From Porphyra umbilicalis (taxonomy: Eukaryota; Rhodophyta; Bangiophyceae; Bangiales; Bangiaceae): DNA of 64,000 nucleotides. Location: assembly GCA_002049455.2 (NCBI GenBank), contig KV919049.1:38156-102155 (forward strand), written 5' to 3'. This document shows, piece after piece, positions 50,570-60,959 of this stretch (position 1 is its first letter; the number at the start of each line of letters is the position of its first letter). Position numbers and translations under genes: made by a program. The notes beneath the pieces were generated by a model. The model worked only from the letters and a program-made list of their open reading frames with translations, did not search any database and was not told the origin of the DNA.

Positions 50570-52715
50570 GGGCGGGCGCGCCGCCGAGGGCGTCGGCGGG
50601 GACTGTGGGGGCGTGCCCCCCGCCGGCGGGGGCGGCGGCGGCAGCGGGGACAGGGGCGGCAGCGGGAACAGGGGCGGCAGCGGCGGCGGCGGCGGTGACC
50701 GTGGGGTGGCGGGGGGGTGGGGGGGGGGGGGGGGAGTGCGTCGGCAGAGGCGCCGCCGCCACCGCCGCCGCGCCCACGGTCGTGGGCATGGCGGCCGCCG
50801 CGGGCGGCCGGGGCGGGCCCGCCGGGTCCCGACCGACGGGTCTGCCGGCGGGGGCCTTGGGCGTCCCGCCGGCGCCCGCCGACGCTGCCGTTGCCATGGT
50901 CATTGGCGCGCGCGCGCGGCGCCGCCGTCGGGCGCCGCTGCGTCACGCGCGCGGCGGGTCGGCCGTGGGCACCCACGCGGCGGCGGCGGCGGCGGCGGGG
51001 CGGGCGGGCGGGCGGCGGTCGCACCGGGCGGCCACGGCGGGCCGCCGCCGCCCGGGCCGCGCGGCGCCGGGGGGGGGGCGCCGCCCGCCGCGGGCGCCGT
51101 GCCGCTGCGCGTTTGGGGGGCGGCGGCGGGGGGTTCCCGGCTCCCCGCTCGGCGCTCTGACGCGGGGGCACCCCCCCCCCCCTCCCCCTCCCCGCGGTCG
51201 CCCGGCGCTCGACAGCGGCACCCCCCGTCTGCCGGCCGCCAAGGGGCACACGCCGCCGCGCCGCGGGCGCCGCCGCCCGCCGCCGCCGCCCGCCCGCCGC
51301 CGCCGCGGGGGCAGCCTCGAGGCGGCCGCGGGCGCGTCGGCGGGCGCTGGCGCGGCGGGGCGGGGCGCCCCCCACCCCCCCCCACCCCGCCCTTGGAGCC
51401 GCAGTGGAAACGTGGTGTCTGCGCCTCGCGGCTGTCTGTCTCTCGCCGCCGCCGCCGCCGCGCGTGCCGGTCCGCCGGGCGCGCGAGCGGCGGGCGGGCG
51501 GGGGCCGCCCACGGGGTCCCCAGCGCTGCCGTCCGTAACGCGGGTAGGAGCACAATCGCTGTTTTGGCTCTGTTGGACGCCGCATTTTTTTGTGAACCCA
51601 CCTTGACGGGGCAATCAGGGCAGGTTTTCGACGCAAGCTGTTGTATGAGTCTTTCATTTGGCCGTTGACTGAAGCTCTTTACACCGATGTGAGCGCCGCA
51701 AGACAACGAGAAAGGATACAGCGAGCCCGGATGTCAGCGGGCGCCCGCTTGCGCTTCACCACGAGTTGCGGCGTAGCCGTGGTACAATGGTACTGTGGAG
51801 CTTTTGTGGGCTGCCTTCGGCTGCTTCTGTAAATCCTTCCACAAAATGTGGTCCTTCCGTGGTGTAGGCAGGAGGAAAATCCCCCCCAGTAAGCAAGCGG
51901 ATGATACACTGCTCCATCATGGTCAGCTGCGTTGCCATAAAAGGTTACATCGCTCGCGTCGGCCATCAGGATGTTCATTGGTCAGTTGCGTCTTGTGTTC
52001 GTTCTCCCATTGGCTACTTGCATGTCATCAGCACTTGCCGATTGTGGAAATATGCTCAACAGAATGTGGTGGCTAGATGCAGGGAGTGTAGCTAGCTTCC
52101 AAAAAGCTATTGTGGGGGCTTTTGTGGGTCCAGCCGCAGAAATGTGTGGACGTTCCACCGGGCTGTTCCACAAAAGTTGGAAGGCAAAAGCGCTCTTACC
52201 CTCTTAAAGGAGGTCAGCGCAGGTGGGGGCGCCCGGCCGCGCCCTCAGCCGGGCACACGAGGAGTTGATTGGCGCCGCGCCGCGCGTCGGCGCGAGACCC
52301 CCTGTCGCGCGACGTTGGGGAGCCGCACCGCGGCGGGGGGACAACAGCGAGGCAACGGCGGCGGCGGTGGGGGCCTCGTCAGCGGGATTCGGGGTCATTG
52401 CTGGGCAGGGCACCTACAGATGGGCGGGGGGGGGGGGGTGCGAGGACGCGCTCCGTGCTACGCTTTCGGCCGGTGGTTTGTCGCACGCGACTGCTGGCGG
52501 CTAAAGCGCCGTCGCGGTCGAGGGCGAGTGAGGCGGGGCGCGCATGGGCAGATACGGGAGCCCAGGACAACAGCGCCAAACGGAGCTACCCAAACAGTTA
52601 CATATAAGTGGCTGGTATTTCATTAGAATGAGTGAGTGCGGCAAACAAAATCGGATGATTAAGTATGATTAAGTAGTTGTTATAGTAAGACTGTTTGGCT
52701 GTGACACCGACAAAA
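50570..52715. other. No supportable gene
   Basis: 50,570-51,530 is GC-rich Gly/Ala/Pro/Arg-coding-like sequence, possibly an upstream part of the minus-strand gene. Beyond 51,540 the composition becomes balanced with frequent stops. 51,795-52,190 has repeated cttttgtgg/ccacaaaa words in both orientations, which hints at a decayed inverted-repeat element. Confidence 0.35.
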
Positions 52716-52797
52716 GCACCTTTGGTCTAGTGGTAGAATACGTGCTTGCCAAATCAGTAGATCGCACGAGACCCGGGTTCGATTCCCGGAAGGCGCA
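52716..52797 (+). tRNA. tRNA-Gly(GCC) with an 11-nt intron
   Basis: Acceptor stem GCACCTT with AAGGCGC (one A-C mismatch at the third pair) and discriminator A at 52797. D-arm TGGTCTAGTGGTAGAA. Anticodon stem CGTGC/GCACG, anticodon GCC at 52748-52750. 4-nt variable loop. T-arm CCGGG-TTCGATT-CCCGG. The intron is 52752-52762, in the canonical place one base after the anticodon. The mature length is 71 nt, normal for tRNA-Gly. A- and B-box sequences are intact. T4 runs at 52813 and 52821 suit Pol III termination. Confidence 0.95.
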
Positions 52798-53080
52798 TGA
52801 GCCGAGCATACATTTTGACGTTTTACCTTCGATGCTCCACAATGTGGGATCACGGCCAGACGGCTCGGATAACCCCACTATCGTGTGCATCTGCGGGTGC
52901 ATCTTCGGCAGTTCAGTTATCTCTGGGCGACTACGCTTTCCACGTCCTTCTCTCTCTGCCTTTCTCCTCTTCCCGCCACTTGTGCGTTGGCACGCACGCC
53001 CTCCTCTGTTGGCCACCAATTTCTCACCGCGGCGGCTGCCCGTATCGTCCACCCTTGGCGCGGCGTTTCTCCTGGGCACC

Positions 53081-54491
53081 ATGACCGCCTCCGCCGCCGC
53101 CTATGTGGCCGCCCCCGCCGTCGCCGGCACCCCCCCCGTCCTGCAACCCATGCGGGCCTGCCGCCAGCCCCTCTGGCCGGGTGTGGCGCCTCGCGGCTCG
53201 TCCGGCGTAGCGGTCACCGTCGCCGCGCGCCGCTGCCGGTCGTCCTCGGCGTGGACGCCCGGGGCCGTCGGCTGCCGTCGGCGGAGCCGCCCCGCCACGA
53301 CGCGGGCACCCCCCCGTTGCCGTGGCTTCAGGCCTGCCCCCCCGTCTGCGTCCGCGTCTTCGTCTGGGTCTGACGGTGGTGGCAGCGACGGCGGCGACGG
53401 CGCGGCGGGGGCCACCCCCCCCCCTCCCCCCGCCTGCGGCGGTACATCCCCACCGACGTCAGCCGCGCGCTCGCCGCCACCTCCATCGCCACCCGCTTTC
53501 ACGGCTCCCCCACCGCCTACGCCACGACCGCCGCGGGCGCCGTCGTGCATGCGATCGGCGCCACCTACACCACCGCCGGCGGGGAGGCGGCGGGGCAGGG
53601 GGGCGGCGGGGGCCCCCCCGCCGTCCTCGTTGCGTTTGGCACGGGGCTGACGGGGGCGATTGGTGTGGCGGTGGCGGCGGGGCTGACGGCGGCGGGCTAC
53701 CCCGTGACGCTCCTCCGCGTTGGCGAGGAGGACGGGCGCCCGCCATGGCGCGTCGAGATGGAAGCCGCCGCGGAAGCGGGCGGCGTCGACATTATTGACT
53801 TTGTGCCGGGCGGCGCCGCCTACTATTACGACCTGCTCGTCGACGCGGTCGTGGGCGTCGACCCGCTCGTTGACGGCCCCGTCGACGGGGGGGACGGCGG
53901 GGCCACCCTCACCGACGCGGCCGGCACGCCCGCCGCGGACGCGGCGACCACCCTCGACGCGGCCGCCGGCGGGCACCTGCCCGACGGCTCGTCGGCGGTG
54001 CTGGCGGCGCTCGCGTCCTCCCCCGTCCCGGTCGTGTGCATTGACCACCCGCTCGGGTGGGCGCTGGACAAGGGGCCCCCGGAGATTGCCGTCCGCCGGG
54101 GCACTTTTGTCAAACCCGACCTCCTCGTGTCGGTCGGCGTGCCGCTGCGGTCGGCGCGGTTTTTTGGTGGCCGCTACCACTATGTCGGGGGGGGGGTCGT
54201 GCCGCCGGGCTGGGGCGCCGCTGCGGGGGTGGCGACGCGCGACGCGCCGCCCCGGGGGGTGCGCGCGGTGCTGTTTGGGGGGCAAGCGGGACCACGAGGC
54301 ACCACTGCTGGCGGAGCGGGGGCGGGCGTCGGTTTGGCGGGCGGCGTCGCGCAAACGGGGGACGTGTACGGGGCGGGGTTGGGGGGGGGGAGGGCGACCA
54401 GGGGTGGATGGGCACCCTCTTTGTCAAGGACGCGCGGCGGGAGTGGGTGCATGTGGAGGACGATGAGGACCTGTGGGATGAGCTGGATTGA
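53081..54491 (+). CDS. NAXE: NAD(P)H-hydrate epimerase-like (YjeF_N) protein, divergent, frame-broken
   Basis: ATG at 53081 opens a leader-like N terminus (Ala/Ser/Arg-rich, possibly a transit peptide) in frame 2. After a C run near 53,414 the domain reads in frame 1: YIPTDVSRALAATSIATRF, VLVAFGTGLTGAIGVAVAAG, YDLLVDAVVG, VCIDHPLGWALDKG and KPDLLVSVGV, then ARFFGGRYHYVGGGVVPPG. The last motif and overall order match NAXE, which repairs hydrated NAD(P)H. A G run near 54,275 and another near 54,380 shift to frames 2 and 0, and a plausible end (WMGTLFVKDARREWVH) stops at 54,489-54,491. The family's G-x-G-N-N-G-G-D-G loop is G-T-G-L-T-G-A-I-G here, and I-P-S-G-W is H-P-L-G-W, so epimerase activity is doubtful. 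It may be a non-catalytic paralogue, or have another substrate. Confidence 0.65.
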
Positions 54492-55316
54492 GGAGAGGGG
54501 GGGGTGGACGACTCATATGTGGACACCAACTGACGGCTGCTGTCTGAGACCCTGCTGGCATCGCGGGCATAGCCTTACAAGCGCGTGCGCTTGTGCACGA
54601 TAGGGTTGGGGACGGCACTCCCGAGCGCACGGCTGCCCTTCTGCCCATTGATCCCACTGGCGTAGAGGTCTGCACAACGGCTTTGGCCATTGCCCGACCT
54701 CTCGTGCTACTCTCATCGACACGGCTGGAAGAGCGGTTCCAGGTTCAGTTTGACCACGAAGCAGGCGAGGAAAACACGAGCCCTGTGACGACAACGCGCG
54801 AGGCGAGGGTGACTCCAACTTCTCGCCGAACCCAGGCGGCCTCGGCAACCACTGCTCTGCGCCGCGGCCCCACTCCCGCCCGCATCACCACGCCGTCCCG
54901 GACGTAGTGCTCGTTCACTCGCAACGGAGCTTTTCGTGCAATTTGGGTCTGAAAAAACTGACGGACCCCCTGTCTCTCTAAAATCGACAGGTTTCCAACA
55001 CCCTGAAGCAGCAGAGAGTGGCTTCACAGTCTCTGTCCTGTGCCTGCAGACACTTCTCCCACCCCGCGTACAAGTGTCCACAGTAGCAGTTGCCGCCGAC
55101 TCGACCCCTACCGGCAGCCACAATCCTACCGCTCACACTGTGACATTCCATCTATTGCATAGCTGCTGGGGCGGCATGACCTGGCATGAGCACTGCCGAC
55201 CAAGCTCAGTGGTTGTGGTTGGGCACGCATTTTACAGTCTCACACGCACCTCTGCCCAACCTCGGGAGACCATCCCACTGGAGCAGTTAGTGGCAGAACG
55301 GATCCCGCTGCTCCAG
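54492..55316. other. Convergent intergenic region, no gene seen
   Basis: Lies between the ends of the YjeF_N gene (+) and the AhpD-like gene (-). Balanced composition, short ORFs only, no repeats noted. Confidence 0.5.
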
Positions 55317-57359
55317 TCAGACTCGGCGCGGCGACAGTGGCAGGTGCTTCTCACACAATGGTGGCCGCCACCGGCGCACCGACTGGTCCACCGTCGGCAC
55401 GTCCTTCCCCCTGGGTGACGACAACAAGTCGGCAGAGACGTCGGGGCCCATCAACCCCCCCTCCAGGTGGCGAGCCATCCACGCAACCGCCCGGCGGGCC
55501 GCCACCCATGACGCCCACGCACACACTTCGGTCAGCATCAGCTCGTTGGTGCCGAAATGCAGGCGAAAGGAGCGGAGCATGGTCGCGTCGACCTGCTTGA
55601 CCGCCACCGCCACGGTTAGCAGCAGGCGGGTGAGGAAGACATGGTGCCCGCCCAGCGCGCGCACGTTGGCACAGACGGCTTTGTCGGCCCAGGGCGTATC
55701 TGCACGGGGCTCCTTGCCGTTGTAATCGGTGGCGACGTATGACTCCACGCAGGCGGCGACATCGGGGTGGATGTACCGCTCACGGATGCGCTCGTGTTGA
55801 ACAACAAGGAACTGGGTTGACATAACCATAGACGAGAAAACACGAAACACAGAGAAAGAAACACCATAGCCACTAGAGGAAACACGAAATGAAAGGAAAG
55901 CAAGTCAGACACGCCACGTCGAGTGCGCACATTGAGAGGGCCAAGTCCTAGGCAATGCGTCTGTCACCACCGCACTGATAGCCCTGTGGTGCCCCCTCCC
56001 CCCCCCCAGACATCCTCCCCGTCCAGACACGCGACGATGCATACCCCAACCGCCTCGGCTATGTAACGATGGTGGGTGGCCCACAACAGGTCGTCTGGCA
56101 GTGTCACGGCGTCCACGTCGACTTGTGCGTCGGGGGGAAGGGTGTCCCACAGTTTGCGCATCTGCCCCGGCTGCAGCGTGGATGTGTCGCGCAGCGTCAA
56201 CGCGAGCACCTTGTTCGTCGCTCGCAGCAACCGCGGGTGCCGGTTGAGGGCGCGGAGCACGGTCGACGGTACGCTGGCTGGTATGGGCTCAAGGTAGCCA
56301 ACAAAGAGGATCATTAGCGCGTTTTTCCAAACGACGGCCAGGATGGAGCCGAGTAGCTCGACCGCGTCTCTGGGATAGAGCTTGGGCGGGTTGGTCACCT
56401 CCTTAGAAGTCGGCCGCCGAAAGGAACGCGCCCACCGCACCAGATCGCGGATGCGCTTGTCGGCAAGCAGGTCCTCTCGACGCTCGGCGACCACCTGTGC
56501 GGCATCGCGGATGCCGTTGGCGCCCGCCATGGTGGCGTGTCCGTTTTGGCAGACTAAACATTTGTTCTGTCCAGTGGGACACGCCCCACCGCATGACAAG
56601 AGCCAGTGGGACCATAATACGCCAAGCCAGGCAACACACACTTGAGAAGAAACAGCAGCACGTCAGCAATCGGGCACACGGGTTGCACCTCATCGGCTGC
56701 AGGTGGCAATTCACATTGCCTCCTGCCGCACCACAGCGCGGCCTCGAAACTGAATCGCATCCACACCCGCACAGCCAAACGCTTCCACCCCTCTCCCAGT
56801 CAACACACTACACTGCAGAGCGTACCGCAGCAGCCACGGCCGAACACACGAGCTCCTTGACGCCACGCGAGTAGACGCCGGTCAACATGGTGGCCTCCCT
56901 GTAGAGCCCATAGTAGCCGACCCAGAGCACCATGGACGGCAGGAAGGCGCCCTCCGCCCCATACTTGGCCCACTCCGTATGGCGGATTGTGCTAAACTCC
57001 GAGAGCATCTCGTGGAACGCGTCGCTCGTGGCCTCAAAGCCCGCCGCTACGGTCGGCGGGTCGACCAGCGACGGCCACCGGTCGCGGTGGGCGGCCACGC
57101 GGACAGGGACCCCCGCCGACTTGGCCCTCGACGCCGCCTCGGCCTCCGCCGCGGCCGTCACCCACCCCTCCTCCGCGTCCTCCGCCGACTCTGATGAGCG
57201 ACCTGGGAGGAAGCCGGGCGACCGCACATACACCATCGTCGGCGAGCGGGGGGACTCGAGTGACTGCGACCGGGTCGCGCGTGGCCCATCCCGGCCCGCC
57301 GGTTCCAGTCGGCTGGGGATGTCGACCAGCAGCGACGGCCGCAGCGGCAGCGGCCGCAT
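55317..57359 (-). CDS. AhpD-like / carboxymuconolactone-decarboxylase-fold protein, three exons
   Basis: Exons (minus) 57359-56826, 56566-56045 and 55811-55317 join in phase 0 to 516 aa. Introns are 259 nt (donor GTACGC) and 233 nt (donor GTATGC), both with CAG acceptors. The first junction completes VKELVCSAVAAA + NKCLVCQNGH. Glu169, Cys181, Cys184 and His188 fall in exact E-X11-C-X2-C-X3-H spacing, the proton-relay and disulfide centre of alkylhydroperoxidase AhpD. The family's helical fold suits the surrounding sequence (HTEWAKYGAEGAF, then SMVLWVGYYGLYREATML). A second half (DAVELLGSILAVVWKNALMI and FGTNELMLTEVCAWASWVAA) resembles a duplicated, Cys-less AhpD-type unit. The likely role is thiol-dependent peroxide or disulfide chemistry, with partner unknown. 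The start is the first in-frame ATG. No homopolymer break is needed. Confidence 0.78.
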
Positions 57360-60330
57360 GATAAGGCGCGGGTGAGTGGGGGAAGAAAGGGGAGGATTTG
57401 AGCAGCCCAGAGCAACGCCAGTCGTGGCGAGAGGGGGGTGGGAGGGCGGCCGTGGTGTCACAGAAGAGGGGGAGGGGGGGGGTAAACAGCGGAGCGCAGG
57501 AAGACGGCGACCACAGGTGGCCAGGTCGCGGCTGGGCGTCGCGCGCAACCGCGCAAGCAATGGGGGCAGCGACGGCACCAGCCACAGCGAGAGCGACAGA
57601 GACGTCCGCTACTCGGTGGAGACGGCGTAGGCAGGACTGTAAATATCAAACGGCGGTGCTGCACGACGGCGCTGCTCACACAGTGAGCCGGCCGTCATAT
57701 CGGCCGCACATGGCCTCGACCCGACACGCGGAGAGCCTGCACCCCCTCCCACCGATAGCGCGTCGCTGTGCAGGTGTGGGGAAAAATATTGAGCGGCCAA
57801 CACGTGGGAGGGCAGCCGTCCCTCGTGGGGGACACCAATGGACAGCGACGGTTCCACAATCCTCATGCAGGCGCGCGGTGGTTCCGCACCACGGTGCGAA
57901 CCAACAGCGGGCGGAGTACATGGACAGGGGACACGGACGTGGCAGACACAGGCGTGGGAGACAGAAGAAAGGTCGCGAGCGTGTGCCGTCTTCAAGCGCG
58001 TCCAAGTCTCGCCAATCCATTCAAGCCCTGCCGCGATGGAAAGAAGAGGAGAGCCTGCGCCTATATCGGGGGCGTCAGGGGCGCGCGACGGATAAGACGC
58101 CTTAAGTAAGGCCTTACTGACGCCCCATTAGGCAGCCAGAACGCCCGCACGACGCCCCAAGTAGCACCCTCAATATTCGCAATATAGGTCCAGTGGCACC
58201 CATATTGTGCTCTCATATGTCATTTTTGAGTCAAGACTGGGTGCCTGTCCCCAACCAAGGTGCACACACCGTGTTTTGTCGCCGATTCCTCAACACTGTG
58301 AACTGCCTGAATCGAATTGCCTCTCCGATTATTCGATGAATCACCATGGAATCACATTGAGATCAGAGTACAGAGATATATTGGCCGTAGTCGGAACAGT
58401 CTTTGTATGAAACTATTTTGATCTCGTGGACAGGTTTCTGAGACAGCCTGCGAGACATGCGACTTAAGCGTGGTCGCACGGAATTGTATAGTTGTCCAAA
58501 TGTTCCAAGCGTCATTTCTAACGACTGTCCGCAGCTGCTTTTCTGGATGTTTCCTGGGATCGGGCATAGGAAAAGCCGCAATCTCTTGGCAAGTAGGGGT
58601 CACCGGCCTCCACGGGCTGGATCAGACGCCGTTCCAGGCCCTACGGGCCTGTTGGCATGCTTGCCCATCGTGCCAATCGAACGTGCCAATGTGACGGCCA
58701 ATCACATGCCCGGCATGGGGCCTCACAGAGGCCCTCAGGGCCGCTTCTCCTGACCCCCCCCCCCACGCGCCTGGGCTGCCCACCACTGCCGCCGGCCCTG
58801 CCGCCGGCGCTCGGCCCGCGCCGGCACTGGCGCCGCTGGCACCAGCCGATGGCCGCCGCCGCCAGCCCCCGTCGCCCATGAGGGCAAGCGAGATGTCGGC
58901 GGAGGTTGTGCTGCAGCCGGGCCTGTGGGCTGTCGCAGCCCTTGGACGCCTCGATGGACACTGCAGTGCAGGGCGGACACCGGGTACCTATGGCAGTCTT
59001 TAGGTGCTTCTGAAATGGACAGGGGGGTTCATAGGCATGCTAGGGAGGTTTTGTGCCTGTCGTGGTCCTCCAAGGTTCTTTTGGGACATATAGAGAGGCG
59101 ACGTGCCTCGCTGCTTGGCGCCTTGAGGAGCTGTCTCAAAGAAAACCCGCACTTCAGGAGCTTGCCCCGTCACTCGTTCTTCTCGTCACTTACGTGCTCA
59201 CATATTGTGCAGCATCACAGCTCCAGATGTGGTTATGGCGCTGGTCCACATCTCCGGTTCTTGTCTTCGGGTATACATTACAGTACATTTTTTCTCCGGA
59301 CCTCGAGCGTGGACACGGCACCAAGTGCGTCGGACCCATGCAGTCTGTCGCACCGTCGCACGACATCCGACCGGCGTGACAGCTCCTGGCCTGACAATAG
59401 TGAGCCTGACAGGTCAGCGAGTGTTGGTGCCATCTGGGCTGTTGGCACCACACCTGGCCGTGGTAGGAAGCCTGGAAGACGACTCGTGCGCGTGCACCTG
59501 ACCGCCACAGAGGGGCGCCAAGACCGCGTCGGTGTCGCCGCCGTGCCTGGACGCGAGGTGCCCACATTCTGAGATGTGTGACTGCTACAGTCTTTCTTGC
59601 ATGCTGCATCCAATTGTTCTGCGTGGCAGCCGCGCCCTGGTCACTTTTCCATAGGTTCAGGCCCTCGGAAAAGGCCCTGACCTGACCAAGTGGTGGCCCG
59701 TCCATGCCTCTGGGAGGTACTCGAGCGCGCTTTTGCGCGAAGCCCCCTGAGAAGAACATCGAGCGTCAGAGCACACGGCAGGAAACTCGCTGGCACGACA
59801 AGGCGCTCACGGTACCAACAAGCAGGGTTCCAGCAGCTTTGGCACCTGCCACAACCCGAAGGCCAGGAGGTCACTCAGGCGGGGGCGGACAGGCAGATAC
59901 GGGAGGTTCTTGCAGTCCGCGCCGCGCGGGGGCCTGGGGCCGTCTCGGCTGCTCTGTCGTCGCAACAGGACGGGCAGCCACTGGGGCGTTGAGTGACCCC
60001 ACGCTCCTGGCACAAGCCTCGTTTCCCCATTCACAAGTCACATCAGCGCACATGCCCGTCGCGCGCCATGTTCGCGGCAGTCAGAGCGGCTCCGGGCCCA
60101 CCCCTGGGCGCTGGGCCCGCCTCTGGGCGCTGCACCACCCGCTGGGCGCAAGGTCAGCCACCCATTTGGCGCGGTGTCACTCGCTGTGCGCTGCGCGCCA
60201 CCCACTTGGCGCTATGCCAATGGCTGGGCCATGTGCCTTTCCCTGGGCACCGGGCACATGTGCTCCCCGCCGGGCGCTGTGCCCCCCGCTGGGCGCTCCG
60301 TCTTGCGCTTCGCGCTCCGTCTCTCGCTGG
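57360..60330. other. Long interval without a supportable gene
   Basis: The first ~300 bases are the upstream region of the AhpD-like gene. After that there are only short or Arg/Pro-rich ORFs on both strands, with no family motifs. Much of 58,150-59,650 has lower GC. From about 60,080 degenerate cgctgggcgc words foreshadow the minisatellite. Confidence 0.4.
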
Positions 60331-60344
60331 TGCTCCGCCCCGCG

Positions 60345-60945
60345 CTGGGCGTGCCGTCCCCCGCAGGGCGTGCCGTCTCCCGCCGGGCGTGCCGTCTCCC
60401 GCCGGGCGTGCCGTCTCCCGCTGGTGCTTCGTCTTCCGCTGGGCGTGCCGTTCCCCGCAGGGCGTGCCGTCTCCCGCCGGGCGTGCCGTCTCCCGCCGGG
60501 CGTGCCGTCTCCCGCCGGGCGTGCCGTCTCCCGCCGGGCGTGCCGTCTCCCGCCGGGCGTGCCGTCTCCCGCCGGGCGTGCCGTCTCCCGCCGGGCGTGC
60601 CGTCTCCCGCCGGGCGTGCCGTCTCCCGCTGGTGCTTCGTCTTCCGCTGGGCGTGCCGTCCCCCGCAGGGCGTGCCGTCTCCCGCCGGGCGTGCCGTCTC
60701 CCGCCGGGCGTGCCGTCTCCCGCCGGGCGTGCCGTCTCCCGCTGGTGCTTCGTCTTCCGCTGGGCGTGCCGTCCCCCGCAGGGCGTGCCGTCTCCCGCCG
60801 GGCGTGCCGTCTCCCGCTCGAGCTCAGTCTCCCGCTGAGCGTGCCGTCCCCCGCAGGGCGTGCCGTCTCCCGCCGGGCCCGCCGTCTCCTGCTCGGCGTG
60901 CCGTCCCCGCTGGGCGTGCCGTCTCCTTCTGGGCGTGTCGTCTCT
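60345..60945. repeat. 19-bp GC-rich minisatellite with higher-order structure
   Basis: Unit gggcgtgccgtctcccgcc, repeated about 30 times. Longer blocks carrying a ctggtgcttcgtcttccgct variant recur near 60,420, 60,630 and 60,740, which shows block duplication. 19 is not a multiple of three, so every frame stays open and translates into the same 19-residue cycle (PAGRAVSRRACRLPPGVPS). I treat the array as non-coding or 5' leader. Confidence 0.9.
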
Positions 60946-60959
60946 CGCTCGCCGTCGCG

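Noticed and set aside
48142-51668. Plus-strand ORFs of 380-900 codons over 48.1-51.7 kb
   Set aside because: Arg/Pro/Ala-only translations with no ordered segment. The minus strand holds balanced, helix-forming stretches and a sensible C terminus.
51795-52190. MITE with cttttgtgg ends
   Set aside because: Inverted matches are about 9-11 bp and interrupted. No target duplication could be defined.
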